DNA of 64,000 nucleotides from Moorena sp. SIOASIH (GCF_010671925.1 NZ_JAAHIH010000004.1:921501-985500), one strand, 5' to 3'. Positions 28,178 to 38,459 are shown, counted from the first letter of the stretch. Notes: generated from the letters alone by a model not told the origin. A program made the numbers and translations.

Positions 28178-28685
28178 ATTTTTACTCTAGCACACATATT
28201 GGAAGATTGTGGGAGATATTGGAATATTTTTGTTTGCTATAACAAGCCTTGGATCAGTTAGCGCCCTGCCTTAGTTAGGGAGTGAGGGGACGCGGGGCAG
28301 GTATAGATTTTACCATAGTTATGGTGTCTTTAGTGATAGGTAGCGGGAAGCCAGGGTCCCCCTGCTCAAAGTTCTGGCTTCCAACTTTTTGGTCAATTTG
28401 GGTTTGACCACTTTTTTGATAACGCAAAAAACTTAAATAACGCAATTAACGCCTAAAAGTTCGGAAATTATTTTTATAATCGGAGATGTATCCAAATCAA
28501 CATAAATCAATAAGGAGTTCAGCAGTTGCTCTACATATAGTGATGACGTAACCATTGCTCCCCTACAATTAGGGTTAAGGAACACAAGCAAGGGTAAGTC
28601 CTGTCAATAAAAACTAATCACAAATGACTAATGACTATTAGTTACCAATTCCTGGCAAGAGCCGCAATATAAAGGAGTTTTATCA
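28178..28685. other. IS607 left flank and promoter region of the binding protein
   Basis: This 508-bp spacer separates divergent tnpA and the ABC binding-protein gene. The IS607 end is not sharply visible, as these elements lack inverted ends. The part next to 28686 ends in a Shine-Dalgarno AAAGGAG. No other gene was recognised. Confidence 0.45.
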
Positions 28686-30479
28686 ATGAGGCGATGGCGA
28701 CCCATACTGTTGCTTGTGGCTTTTGTCCTAACTATAGTTCTCTCTAACTGCGTTAGCCCTTCTAATTGGATTGGGACAAATACCCCTGAGAGTCCTACTC
28801 CTACTGTTTCTGAGAGCCCTACTCCTACTCCTACTCCTACTCCTACTCCCAGCCCTACTCCCAGCCCTACTCCCAGCCCTACTCCTACTCCTACTCCTAC
28901 TCCTACTCCTACTCCTACTCCTACTCCTTCCCCAACTAAACCTCCTAAGGATTCCAAGGGAAGGACAATCGTTTACGGAGCAGTGGGACAACCAGAAAAC
29001 CTAGAACCAGGTAATATCAGCGACCGGGAATCCCTGGTTGTCCAGAAACAAATTTACAATCGCCTGGTGGAATACAAGCTGGGAACCATTGAACTGGAAC
29101 CGGGATTAGCTACTGATTGGGAAGCGTCTCGGAATAGCAGAGTTTGGACATTTAAACTGCGCCAAGGGGTCAAGTTTCATGACGGCACTGATTTCGATGC
29201 TGAAGCAGTTAAGTTCAATGTCGAGCGTTGGTGGGACCCGGAAAACAAATACGGCTATCGCGATAAAGACAGAAAGTATCAAATTTGGGCTGATTTATTT
29301 GGTGGCTTCAAGGGAAACTCGAAATCCCTATTACAACAGATAGTCATCAAAGATAAGTATACAATTCAATTTGTCCTGAAACAGCCCTTAAGCATTTTTC
29401 CAGCGATGATTGGGTCAGGCTACTTTGGTATCGCTAGCCCAACCGCCATCAAGAAAGCAGGTTCTAAGTATGGTCGTGAGTCATCTCTAGCGGTAGGGAC
29501 AGGTCCCTTTAAATTCAAAGAGTGGCGTAATGGCAAGGAAATTATCCTAGAAAAGACCCCAAACTACTGGAAACCAAACCTACCTAAAGCAGAAAAGGTA
29601 ATCGTGCGGTTCATCCCGGATATTAGCAAACGCCTGACCATGTTGAAATCTGGAGAGATTGACTTCACTTCAGACCTAGTTCCTAAGCAATTAGAAAATT
29701 TAGTTGGTGAGGCTAACCTCAAATCTATTTTCCGTCCCTCCTTCAACGTCGGATATCTATCCCTCAATACCAACTACAAACCCCTTTCCAAACAAAAGGT
29801 ACGGATTGCGATCGCATTAGGAATTAATCAGCAAAAGATTGTCGAAAAATATTGGCAGGGTTTAGGAGAGAGTGATGCTCACTTCACCCCACCCCTACTG
29901 GATTGGTCTGAGTCATCTAATTTTGGTAGCTATAAATATGATCCAAAGCTAGCCAAGCAACTACTGAGGGAAGCTGGCTACCCCAAAGGCTTTGACCTGG
30001 AACTCTGGTATATGAAAATATCCCGCCCCTACTATCCTGATCCGAAAGCGATCGCCCAAGCCATAGCTGATGACTTGGGTAAGATTGGCATCAAGGTTTC
30101 TTTAAAAACAAAACCCTGGAAAGATTATCTCAAAGACCGACAAAAGTCTCCTGGTTTCCAAGGGTTTATATTGGGTTGGACTGGGGAATATGGCGACCCA
30201 GATAACTTCTACTATTCCCACTTCGGACCTAATGCTACCGCTGACCTTGGACGTTGGAAGAATAACCAAATCCTACGGCTATTGGAAACCGGTCGTAAGA
30301 CCCAAGACAAGGATGCTAGGGCAAGAATCTATCGCCAAGTGGATAAAATTTTATTTGAACAAGCCGTGCGCATTCCCATTGTCCACTCCCAACCGCTTTT
30401 AGGTAAGCGAGCCAATATTCAAGGCTGGAAGCCCAGTCCACTCGGTTCAGAATCTTTTGAAACTGTGGATAAGATTTAG
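28686..30479 (+). CDS. Peptide/nickel-type ABC transporter substrate-binding lipoprotein
   Basis: The 597-residue SBP_bac_5 (DppA/OppA/NikA) protein has a lipoprotein signal (residues 1-22, lipobox LSNC with lipidated Cys22). A low-complexity Pro-Thr/Pro-Ser linker follows (about 36-82). The periplasmic domain then begins [18 protein letters not shown] and includes [30 protein letters not shown] and [20 protein letters not shown]. Ribosome binding site AAAGGAG, 9-nt spacing. No permease or ATPase gene is adjacent, so it is an orphan serving a transporter encoded elsewhere. The PT linker may span peptidoglycan. Confidence 0.93.
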   Translation: MRRWRPILLLVAFVLTIVLSNCVSPSNWIGTNTPESPTPTVSESPTPTPTPTPTPSPTPSPTPSPTPTPTPTPTPTPTPTPSPTKPPKDSKGRTIVYGAVGQPENLEPGNISDRESLVVQKQIYNRLVEYKLGTIELEPGLATDWEASRNSRVWTFKLRQGVKFHDGTDFDAEAVKFNVERWWDPENKYGYRDKDRKYQIWADLFGGFKGNSKSLLQQIVIKDKYTIQFVLKQPLSIFPAMIGSGYFGIASPTAIKKAGSKYGRESSLAVGTGPFKFKEWRNGKEIILEKTPNYWKPNLPKAEKVIVRFIPDISKRLTMLKSGEIDFTSDLVPKQLENLVGEANLKSIFRPSFNVGYLSLNTNYKPLSKQKVRIAIALGINQQKIVEKYWQGLGESDAHFTPPLLDWSESSNFGSYKYDPKLAKQLLREAGYPKGFDLELWYMKISRPYYPDPKAIAQAIADDLGKIGIKVSLKTKPWKDYLKDRQKSPGFQGFILGWTGEYGDPDNFYYSHFGPNATADLGRWKNNQILRLLETGRKTQDKDARARIYRQVDKILFEQAVRIPIVHSQPLLGKRANIQGWKPSPLGSESFETVDKI

Positions 30480-30732
30480 ATAGAACACTATAATTACAAA
30501 TGTGTAACTTCAAAGGTAACAACTCTTGGGACAAAAACTCTTGGGACAAGTAATACTGCTCTAGGCTTTTTATTTGAGATGTAAACAGAGGAGTGAGGCC
30601 AAAAGCGAACAGCGAACAGGGCAAATGTCAGAGTAGGAAAGAGTTACGAGTAGTTTTTGTCATTCAGAAAAATAGGCATAGTTTTTCATGACCTATTTGT
30701 AAAGGCTATATATCCAAAAGGGAACTAGTTCG

Positions 30733-32316
30733 ATGACAAAAAAAAGGAATACATCTAGAGACGGATTTAGGAACCGGTTAGAAAACTTGGCTTTAAACAA
30801 CTTCAAGGGGATTTGGGACTTTATTCAAAGCAACGACTATCTCAAACGTCAAGCCAACAAAACAATGATTAACAATGTCGTCTACAAAATTCCCACTCGT
30901 CCCCATAAGTTAAGCGCGATCGCACCCTATACTTCTTGGGACTCATTAACAGACCGAACCTGGAGCGGACGACATTTACCCCCCGATCCAGAGTTCAACA
31001 AACCAGGGAACCTTCCCCCTCTCGAAGACCTTGCTGTTTTGTTTCGCAAACAAGAGGGGAAAACCATCTATTCCGAGAAGTCTACCCTGCTGTTTCCCTA
31101 TTGGGTGCAGTGGTTTACGGATGGCTTTTTGCGCACTGATCACTACAATAAATTAAAGAATACCTCTAACCACGCCATCGATTTATGTCCCGTCTATGGG
31201 TTGAACAGAAAATCTACAGACATGCTGAGGTCCCATCAGGGCGGGAAACTGAAAAGCCAGATTATCAATGGTGAAGAATATCCTCTCTTCTATTACGACG
31301 ATCCAGAACAGGGAGTGGTCAAGCCAGAGTTTGACGGGTTGTATGAGCCGCTCAATGATGAGAAGCGACTCGACCCAGCCAAGAAAGCCAAACTATTTGC
31401 CATGGGTGTAGAACGAGCCAATGTCCAAATTGGCTATGTAATGCTTAATGTGCTGTGTCTGAGGGAACACAATCGCCTGTGTGATTTACTGGCTAAGCAT
31501 TATCCCGATTGGGATGACGAGCGACTCTTCCAAACGGCCAGAAACATCGTGATGGTCGTAATCATGAAAATTGTGGTGGAAGAGTATGTTAATCACATTA
31601 CCTCCTATCACTTCAATTTGATTGTCGATCCCCCAGCTTGTACCAATCAGAAGTGGTATCGCCAGAATTGGATGACAGTGGAATTTAATTTGGTATATCG
31701 TTGGCACAGTGCCCTTCCCGAGACTCTGACCTATGACAGCAAGCAAATTCCCATGGTGGATAGCCTCTGGAATAATGAGATGCTGATCAATAAAGGCTTG
31801 GGACAATTGTTTGAGGAGACTTGTTCCCAACCAGGCACCAGAATTGGTTTGTTTAACACGCCAGAATTCCTGATACCTATTGAATTGAAAAGTATCGACT
31901 TAGGTCGTCAAGCTCAACTGGCCAGCTATAATGATTACCGGGAAATGTCTAAGTTTCCCCGGGTGACGGATTTCGATCAGATCACAGCTGATGAAGATAC
32001 TCAAAGGGAACTAAAACGGTTATACGGTGATGTCAACAATATTGAATTCTATGTGGGACTCTATGCCGAGGATGTGCCACCAAATGCGACAGTACCTCCC
32101 TTGGTTAACCGACTGATAGCAATTGATGCGTTTTCCCAAGCATTGACCAATCCCCTGTTGGCAGAAAATATCTTCAACGAAGAAACCTTTTCCCCGGTCG
32201 GTTGGGAAGTAATACAAAACACAAATACTCTCTCAGATATGGTAAACCGCAATAGTCCACAGCAGGATAAAAACTATCAGTCTAAAAAATATAAAGTAAC
32301 ATTTGACAATCCGTAA
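30733..32316 (+). CDS. Cyclooxygenase-like haem peroxidase (putative fatty-acid dioxygenase)
   Basis: The 527-residue animal-haem-peroxidase-type protein is clearly colinear with prostaglandin H synthase. EFNLVYRWHSALPE gives Tyr322 (COX Tyr385, radical) and proximal His325 (COX His388). NHAIDLCPVYG matches HGVDLNHIYG, and LCLREHNRLCDLLAKHYPDW matches LWLREHNRVCDLL. The distal segment is QWFTDGFLRT, where COX has QHFTHQFFKT: the Gln is kept (Gln126) but the distal His position is Asp130. There is no signal peptide, EGF domain or membrane-binding domain. With the catalase-like gene 205 bp downstream it probably makes and converts a fatty-acid hydroperoxide. Confidence 0.88.
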   Translation: MTKKRNTSRDGFRNRLENLALNNFKGIWDFIQSNDYLKRQANKTMINNVVYKIPTRPHKLSAIAPYTSWDSLTDRTWSGRHLPPDPEFNKPGNLPPLEDLAVLFRKQEGKTIYSEKSTLLFPYWVQWFTDGFLRTDHYNKLKNTSNHAIDLCPVYGLNRKSTDMLRSHQGGKLKSQIINGEEYPLFYYDDPEQGVVKPEFDGLYEPLNDEKRLDPAKKAKLFAMGVERANVQIGYVMLNVLCLREHNRLCDLLAKHYPDWDDERLFQTARNIVMVVIMKIVVEEYVNHITSYHFNLIVDPPACTNQKWYRQNWMTVEFNLVYRWHSALPETLTYDSKQIPMVDSLWNNEMLINKGLGQLFEETCSQPGTRIGLFNTPEFLIPIELKSIDLGRQAQLASYNDYREMSKFPRVTDFDQITADEDTQRELKRLYGDVNNIEFYVGLYAEDVPPNATVPPLVNRLIAIDAFSQALTNPLLAENIFNEETFSPVGWEVIQNTNTLSDMVNRNSPQQDKNYQSKKYKVTFDNP

Positions 32317-32521
32317 GCAAGGCATCGGGTATTGTCAAGGAAAAATTCAACAAAAAATTTAGCTGGGTCTCTGATTGAGAAATTACCAGTTAAGTAAAAT
32401 TTGAGTCTCAATCACCAGCTATCTGCTCACTGAATTTGACAGTACCCGATCAAACCCACTGGTATCCTCAAGGAGTGTTTATCAAAACCAATTCCTCAAA
32501 ATTTTTCTATAAAAAATAACC

Positions 32522-33688
32522 ATGAAGCTATTTACAGAATATCCCGAAAAGGACGAACAAAACTATTACAACCTTGTAGCCGAGCAAGTCATGCTTCAGA
32601 TGGATAAGCTTTACAAGGATCAGGAACGGGCTTTGCGAGACACCCATGCCAAAACCCACGCCTCGGTGGAGGGAAACCTAGAAATTTTTGATTTTGATGA
32701 ACAGAGCATTAAAAGCGAACTGGCGAAACGAACTCGGCTTACTCAAGAACAACTCAATGGGATTTCCCTCAAGCAAGGACTTTTTGCGACACCGAAACAA
32801 TATCCTGTTCAGCTGCGATTTGCCAATGGGCGAACAAATGTTGAAAACGACTATGTCGAAGACACACGCTCAATGTCTGTGAAAGTGATTGGTGTGGAAG
32901 GAGAAAGCTTTGAACAAAGCTACGAGCCAAACACTCAAGATATTATTGTTCAAAATGCCAAGATCTTTTTTATCAAAACCATCAAATATTATTATGAATT
33001 TTTTGGCTCCATAGTTGAGTCAGAGCAAGCTGCCCAGAAGTGGCTCAGGAGTCATCCCAGGCAATTGCTAGCCTTAGCTAAAGTAACAGCTCGAACCCCA
33101 AAGAGTTTATTAACGGAACGGTATTGGAGTGGTTCTGCTTATGCCCTTGGACTCAAACCAGATTTTGATCAGTCTCAACCGGGCCTAGTTCCTGTTGAGT
33201 ATCCCGCTGTGATCAAATATGCATTTACCCCTGTTTCATGCCAGCCTCCCCATCAAAGCATTCGATATCAGTCCCGACCAGGTATTCCCAAACTTCCCTT
33301 CATCAATCGCGCCAAGGCTCTGGGATTGGATGGAAGCAAACCGGACAATTACTATCGAGACGAGCTGATCGAACAACTATCGAAAACCGATGCCCTGTAT
33401 TGCTGGGACTTTGGCATCCAATTCCAAACCAACCCGAAAATGTCCATTGATGATGTCACAATTCGTTGGAGTGAGAAGAAGTCACCATTTTTTACCGTTG
33501 GTCGCCTTACTGTCAAGCATCAGATCATCGATTTTGACAAACAATACGACTCTGCTGAAAACCTGCGATTTTCCCCGTGGAATGGCTTAGTGGTTCATCG
33601 TCCTGTGGGAGCTCTCAACCGGCTACGTAATATAGTTTATCCGATTGTGGCTAAGTATCGTTATCAAAAACGGGGACTCAACTACTAG
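32522..33688 (+). CDS. Catalase-like haem protein (possible hydroperoxide-converting enzyme)
   Basis: The 388-residue protein is of the divergent catalase family. The distal haem histidine is probably His42 in RDTHAKTHASVEG (compare HAKG of catalases). A PVQLRFANG-type motif follows (typical catalase VRFSTV region), then SVKVIGVEG. The C-terminal RFSPWNGLVVHRPVGALNRL leads to R369-NIV-Y373, an RxxxY like the proximal Tyr motif of catalases. Small catalase-like proteins beside lipoxygenases or COX-like enzymes act as allene oxide synthases or hydroperoxide bicyclases, and that role is inferred here. It has the same orientation as the peroxidase gene. Confidence 0.8.
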   Translation: MKLFTEYPEKDEQNYYNLVAEQVMLQMDKLYKDQERALRDTHAKTHASVEGNLEIFDFDEQSIKSELAKRTRLTQEQLNGISLKQGLFATPKQYPVQLRFANGRTNVENDYVEDTRSMSVKVIGVEGESFEQSYEPNTQDIIVQNAKIFFIKTIKYYYEFFGSIVESEQAAQKWLRSHPRQLLALAKVTARTPKSLLTERYWSGSAYALGLKPDFDQSQPGLVPVEYPAVIKYAFTPVSCQPPHQSIRYQSRPGIPKLPFINRAKALGLDGSKPDNYYRDELIEQLSKTDALYCWDFGIQFQTNPKMSIDDVTIRWSEKKSPFFTVGRLTVKHQIIDFDKQYDSAENLRFSPWNGLVVHRPVGALNRLRNIVYPIVAKYRYQKRGLNY

Positions 33689-33781
33689 TCTTTTAAGTTA
33701 AGCATACATGTTACTTGTTAAGTGTTACTTGTTACTTGCCAATTTTAAATTTTCAAGTAACAAGTAGTGTAACCCTAAACC

Positions 33782-35875
33782 TCAATTCTCCATACCGCTA
33801 TCTATCCAGCGCTCAAACAGATCGATTAGCTCGTCCGACCAGCAAGCATCATAAGGGAGAGAACCTTCGTTAAGTCGTTCTCGAAGCTTTTCCCCATTGG
33901 CTCGAACATTTTCTACATCATTGAGATCGATACCGTCTAACCGTTGCAGTGTTTCCAGATCAAAATCTCGAAAGAGTGGTCTAATATCCGATCTGTACCC
34001 CACCCGCTCAGATTTTCGGAACTGTTCCCAAGATGGCAGGGGCTCAAGGTTGGGTTCTCGTTCGTGGTGAACACCAATCTGTCCTGGTGGCTCGTTATCT
34101 GGTGCTTGAGCATCAATCCACTCGCGGACAAACTCTTGTCTGGAACTATCTACTAACGGTCGATAGCGGGGCATTTTGCCAGTTTTACTAGAACTCTCTA
34201 ATCGACTTACTAGTTCCGATCCTTCTGCGGTCAGGTTGCAGTCGTCTTCATTGCGACGGAGAAAAGGCCGATTAAACATATGCAATTGCACAAATTGCTC
34301 GCGATTGATTCCCGCCCAGAAATTGCTGTGGGCATCGATAGAAAACCCCCGCACTGCTTCTTCCAGAATGCGAGCCACCTTTTGGAAAGATTCTGTCCGA
34401 GCATGGGTGGGGATAGACTGACCCGCAGCCAACGCCTCTAAAATGCTCAACCGTCCCCGATCAGACCTCTGCAAATCCTCCAAAAAGGGGTCTTTCTGGT
34501 CGGGACTCCCATCATCCTGAAGCGCTTTCTCGACTAGGGTTAATGAAGCCTTGACCACATCTAAATGGACTCGCCAACGATCCCGTTCTAAATCTGGCAG
34601 ATCGAGGGTATAGGGCAACTGGAAAGGAGGGCCGGCCGTCACCCCATTGTATAATTTTAGAGGCAGCCGCACCATTTTCTGGGCAATTTTCTTCAGATGG
34701 CGCATTTCATCGAAGGCCCACAATAGCAACAGGCCGCGCGGAGTGCGATCGCCTTTATCGGGCCCTGAAGATACATAGCGACGACCCGTTATTTTCAAGA
34801 AATGGATTAGAAAAGCCAGCAGTAACCGATAGCGTAAGTTGAACAGGTGTCCCCAGTTACGGGCGCGAGGGTTGGCAATATAGCCCCGTTCCTCAAAGGC
34901 AGCACGGATATAATCATCAAGATTGCGTTTCCCCAATATGGGACGCGGCGGCGTGGTGCTGGGGTTAGTTGCCACTGGCCAGACAAATTCGACCCCCTCA
35001 TTCTTCAACTTTTCAAAATCTTTGTAAAGTTGAAAGAATCGCTCAAAATGGGAGTCAACCGTAGAGCCATAGCCTTCCCCTTGTTCGGCAATGATTTCGA
35101 GAGCTTTGACCGCCTCTTTGCGTAAGGTGGTGGGATGAGAGCCTTCAAAGGTATCCACATAAACTCGTCGAGACTCAGACTTATCATTGCTGCCAAGACC
35201 CTCATCATAGCCCCAATCATCCCAGGTGCCTTGGAGGTCGATTCGGTCTGTATGAAAGTCTTGGTCTTTGAGTCCCTCTTCTGGATTGCCAAATAGTTCT
35301 ATCAGACGCTCGTAAATCGCTCCCACATGCTGAATTGGACGACCGTCATTGGCACGCCGAGCAATTTTGGCAATATATAGGAGCCTTTGCCATGTTTTAT
35401 CATCAATATCCCCCTGTTCGGCAGGCCGTTCGGCGGTAATATACTTGGCTAATGACTGCTTTGATAAGGGTTCGAGTTTAAAACGGAATGGATAGAGCTT
35501 GCTTTCAAAGGGCGAGTCTTCCCGCTCAAAATTTAGGGGAGCGCCAATCAGGTGCAGCAAGTTCTGTACCGTCATCAGATGCCCCATTTCTTCCCGTGCT
35601 AGTTGAGCCAATCGCTGGTAGAGCGATCGTACTCGTCCCTTTGTCTCATGATTTGTTTGATCGTCGCGCACGGAATAGGCAGCATAGAGGTACTGAACCA
35701 TTAAAGCGTGTTCCACTTCGGCTGCGACCGTTAGCAATAAGGCCGCTTCATCTCGCGGGTTCCGTTCGATCTCAAAACTCAGGGGCAATTTTGTTAGTTC
35801 GAGGGTTGCGATCGCAGCCTCAGATGGAGGTTGACAAACCAGAACCTCTAGGGGTATCTCATAGGTTTTTGTCAT
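33782..35875 (-). CDS. Ferritin-like domain protein (VioB/iminophenylpyruvate-dimer-synthase-like)
   Basis: The roughly 697-residue protein starts at ATG 35875 (MTKTYEIPLEVLVCQPPSEA). The Shine-Dalgarno GAGAGGA lies inside the end of the upstream gene, four bases of spacer separate stop and start, and the two genes are coupled. The N-terminal part (about 45-125) is a ferritin-like four-helix diiron-type module: EVEHALMVQYLYAAYS and AREEMGHLMTVQNLLHLIGA carry the Glu/His ligands. The C-terminus (SDIRPLFRDFDLETLQRL ... LFERWIDSGM) resembles cytochrome-c-like tails but lacks CxxCH. Substrate unknown; it may act on products of the convergent haem-enzyme pair. Confidence 0.8.
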   Translation of the reverse strand: MTKTYEIPLEVLVCQPPSEAAIATLELTKLPLSFEIERNPRDEAALLLTVAAEVEHALMVQYLYAAYSVRDDQTNHETKGRVRSLYQRLAQLAREEMGHLMTVQNLLHLIGAPLNFEREDSPFESKLYPFRFKLEPLSKQSLAKYITAERPAEQGDIDDKTWQRLLYIAKIARRANDGRPIQHVGAIYERLIELFGNPEEGLKDQDFHTDRIDLQGTWDDWGYDEGLGSNDKSESRRVYVDTFEGSHPTTLRKEAVKALEIIAEQGEGYGSTVDSHFERFFQLYKDFEKLKNEGVEFVWPVATNPSTTPPRPILGKRNLDDYIRAAFEERGYIANPRARNWGHLFNLRYRLLLAFLIHFLKITGRRYVSSGPDKGDRTPRGLLLLWAFDEMRHLKKIAQKMVRLPLKLYNGVTAGPPFQLPYTLDLPDLERDRWRVHLDVVKASLTLVEKALQDDGSPDQKDPFLEDLQRSDRGRLSILEALAAGQSIPTHARTESFQKVARILEEAVRGFSIDAHSNFWAGINREQFVQLHMFNRPFLRRNEDDCNLTAEGSELVSRLESSSKTGKMPRYRPLVDSSRQEFVREWIDAQAPDNEPPGQIGVHHEREPNLEPLPSWEQFRKSERVGYRSDIRPLFRDFDLETLQRLDGIDLNDVENVRANGEKLRERLNEGSLPYDACWSDELIDLFERWIDSGMEN

Positions 35876-35879
35876 CACA

Positions 35880-37310
35880 TTAGTCCTCTCTAAGTACATG
35901 GGGAGTCGTAGCAGTTAAGGCGAGTCGATCTCCAGTGCGTTCTGGGAAAATCAGCCGACTTTCTGATTCGTTGTCACAGGTGACGCGCGCCATGAACTGT
36001 CCAGGGGCTAACTTTTGCCCGCTGTCATCTCGTAAATCCCAGGAGATCGGGCGAGGGCCCTCTGCGGGATTCCGTTCCTCTAGCAACGTCCGTACTTTTC
36101 CCGCAAACCGATCATAGAGAACCACAGATAAGTTTGTTGCGCCCTCGGGTACGGTGAGGGGAATCAGAACCTGATCTGCAGTGATGTGAAGTTCCGTTGC
36201 CCCGAGCAAGCGGTTACCGGCTACTTCCCTCTCTGTTGGCTCGTGTAATTCTTGATTGGTGTATTTATAAACAGTGTTACCGGAGGCGTAAGCGACAGTG
36301 ACAGACCCGTCGCTAACAAAGCGAAATCGGTTGATATATTGACCTATATTGGGACTAGGGGGACAAGAATAGCCCGGATCGGGTTTTGGCCAATCGGGGG
36401 TCAGGTCGCTCCAGGTGAAACCGCCATCTGTTGTCTCGCTAGTACGACCGCTCTCAAAAACTTGATCTCCCCAACCGCCAACCCAACCAACCTGACGATT
36501 CAAAAAACCAATGCCTTCCAGGTTCTCATTAATCATCTGACCGTTGCTGTTGCGAATTTCCTGTCGTCGCCAGGAGTTACCCCCGTCTTCAGTGATTAAA
36601 ATCGCCCCTGCCTTCAGATTCTCACAGGCAACTACCCCAAATTCCGGATCGTCATCTAAAAATTGGATTTTCCAGCCCCATTCCCCTAATGGAACATTGA
36701 TATCTCCGAGCATATCTTGCCAGGTGTTGCCACCGTCTGTTGTTTTCAGGACTGTAGGCACAACATCAGAACGACGGGGGTTAGGCCGCACCGAACGACC
36801 CCCGACAACCCAACCTGTCTGGTCATCTTTGAAGTAGATATCCACCAGAAGGGTAGCCACATCTTCCATATCCCTAACAAACCAGCTTTGACCGCCATCA
36901 TTTGTTTTGAAGAAGCGTGCCGGTCGTTCGGGGTAGTTGGTTCCTGATGCGAATACGTTCTCTTGGTCAAGTACCCAAAGTCCGCAAACGGCTGAGGGGG
37001 CATCGGCTGGCAAGTTCTCTACTAAAACCCAGTTTTTACCGCCATCACTGGTGTGGTAGAGTTGTTTCCTTGGGGTTACGCAACCAACCCAACCGATCTG
37101 TTCGTCCAGCATATGAATGCAGCGAAAGTAAACCCCCTGTAACTGTTCTTGGATCTTCCAGTGACCTCCGCCATCTTCGGTTTTTAGGATTTGTCCATTC
37201 CCGTTAACAGCCCAACCAACATTAGGATTGATGAAAAAAATATCGTCATAACGACCGGCCAATGGTGCTGGTGTAGCCACCCACCGATAGCCATTGTCTC
37301 TCAAGTTCAT
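35880..37310 (-). CDS. YCF48/BNR-like beta-propeller protein
   Basis: The 476-residue protein starts at ATG 37310 (MNLRDNGYRWVATPAP) behind a strong AGGGGG Shine-Dalgarno sequence. It has five or six propeller blades with the BNR/YCF48 signature: ILKTEDGGGHWKIQ, LYHTSDGGKNWVLV, FFKTNDGGQSWFVR, VLKTTDGGNTWQDM, ILITEDGGNSWRRQ. A C-terminal FlgD-like beta domain follows (LSVVLYDRFAGKVRTLLEER; ISWDLRDDSGQKLAPGQF). There is no signal peptide. It is translationally coupled to the ferritin-like gene, so it probably scaffolds or assists that enzyme. Confidence 0.85.
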   Translation of the reverse strand: MNLRDNGYRWVATPAPLAGRYDDIFFINPNVGWAVNGNGQILKTEDGGGHWKIQEQLQGVYFRCIHMLDEQIGWVGCVTPRKQLYHTSDGGKNWVLVENLPADAPSAVCGLWVLDQENVFASGTNYPERPARFFKTNDGGQSWFVRDMEDVATLLVDIYFKDDQTGWVVGGRSVRPNPRRSDVVPTVLKTTDGGNTWQDMLGDINVPLGEWGWKIQFLDDDPEFGVVACENLKAGAILITEDGGNSWRRQEIRNSNGQMINENLEGIGFLNRQVGWVGGWGDQVFESGRTSETTDGGFTWSDLTPDWPKPDPGYSCPPSPNIGQYINRFRFVSDGSVTVAYASGNTVYKYTNQELHEPTEREVAGNRLLGATELHITADQVLIPLTVPEGATNLSVVLYDRFAGKVRTLLEERNPAEGPRPISWDLRDDSGQKLAPGQFMARVTCDNESESRLIFPERTGDRLALTATTPHVLRED

Positions 37311-37724
37311 GTTAACCCCCTGTCCAAACATTGCCGTTTTTAAAACGCTTTTCGCAATCTTTCATTACCTTTTTTTATGTCATAAAAGACAGACAACTGT
37401 ATTGGGTTGATTTATTCTCTAATTTCTTTAAGATTACATCTTCAGATCAACACCAGTGACAAGATATTATTTAAATGTAATATTTATTTAGACAAAGAAA
37501 CAATTATTCTTAATCATTTTCACTCATCATTGGCGTAATAAAGACTAGGGACTTCCAAAAAATTAATGATCCAGAAAGTCATTAGCAAGCGATCGCTACC
37601 CATGAGGCATATGAGTAAATGAGCAAAAACACTCGTTTTTGTCTATAGACTGTTTTGCTGGTTGACTGACAAAAGTTCACATAGCGCGATCGGTACAGGA
37701 ATCGGTGTAGCGGCGCGCTACCCT
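37311..37724. other. Intergenic DNA upstream of the propeller gene
   Basis: About 410 bp of AT-rich sequence with one HIP1 site (GCGATCGC near 37591). It presumably contains the promoter of the propeller/ferritin-like pair; no boxes were called. Confidence 0.4.
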
Positions 37725-37732
37725 ACGAAAAC

Positions 37733-38103
37733 GTAAGCATTCAGCTATCAGCTATCAGCTATCAGCTATCAGCACCTCAAGTATCAGACGAATTAAAGTA
37801 GGGTGGGCAAAGTAATATAATCATTAATACTCAAAACAATCAAACTGTGTCTTGATGCAGTCGCTCATGGGGGAAACCCCCAAGACCGCGCTGCATCGCT
37901 TTTTGCCCACCCTACAAGCTATCAGACGAATTAAAGTAGGGTGGGCAAAGTAATATAATCATTAATACTCAAAACAATCAAACTGTGTCTTGATGCAGTC
38001 GCTCATGGGGGAAACCCCCAAGACCGCGCTGCATCGCTTTTTGCCCACCCTACAAGCTGATAGCTGACTGCTGACGGCTGACCGCTGACCGCTGAATGCT
38101 TAC
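37733..38103. mobile_element. 371-bp GTAAGC-ended composite element with perfect 8-bp target duplication
   Basis: Perfect 13-bp ends GTAAGCATTCAGC (37733-37745) and GCTGAATGCTTAC (38091-38103) are flanked by the direct repeat ACGAAAAC (37725-37732 and 38104-38111). Inside are four TCAGCTA heptamers, then two tandem 138-bp repeats. Each contains a 118-bp palindromic element with ends GTAGGGTGGGCAAAG / TTTGCCCACCCTAC (37798-37915 and 37936-38053). Each of those encloses a GATGCAG...CTGCATC hairpin (37854-37897, 37992-38035). Confidence 0.92.
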
Positions 38104-38111
38104 ACGAAAAC

Positions 38112-38309
38112 TCATCTGACTTTGAACAAAAATCAAAGGAGCTTTTGCGTAAGCAACGATAATTTCGAGTACTCTCAAATCCACCAAGGATAACATCGCA
38201 AATAATTGAGCAATGTTTCGGGCTTGTTGACAATAAACCGGTCGATTCTAGATTTTTTATACTATTGTTTACCTTGTTGCTGTAATTTATAATACAAATT
38301 TAGATGCGT
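38112..38309 (-). other. Possible remnant of a coding region
   Basis: On the minus strand an open stretch ending at the MITE target reads NRPVYCQQARNIAQLFAMLS then LVDLRVLEIIVAYAKAPLIF, protein-like in composition but without a start or a recognised family. It is interrupted at its 3' side by the composite element. The call is weak. Confidence 0.25.
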
Positions 38310-38459
38310 TTACCCTGGTGCTACAACAACCTCAGCTACTTCAGACCAATCTAGGAAATCATTAGGGTTTAAGGCTTCTCGGGTATCTACAAATGTTGCG
38401 GCTTGGGCAGTACTTGTGAGTAATACAGTTCCTATGGCAGTTGCTAATAAGGTTTTCAT
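38310..38459 (-). pseudogene. Truncated secreted-protein gene (signal peptide only)
   Basis: A 49-codon frame from ATG 38459 encodes a good signal peptide, MKTLLATAIGTVLLTSTAQA, then ATFVDTREALNPNDFLDWSE, the kind of mature N-terminus found in cyanobacterial PEP-CTERM secreted proteins. It stops after VVVAPG. The rest of the protein is missing, so this is probably the 5' remnant of a larger gene. Confidence 0.6.

Noticed and set aside
28728-29004. Arg-Ser-rich and Leu-rich frames opposite or beside the Pro-Thr linker
   Set aside because: They are shadows of the CCTACT repeat that encodes the PT linker of the binding lipoprotein.
38003-38233. 76-codon minus-strand frame
   Set aside because: It spans the right end of the composite element and STRR sequence and shows no conservation.
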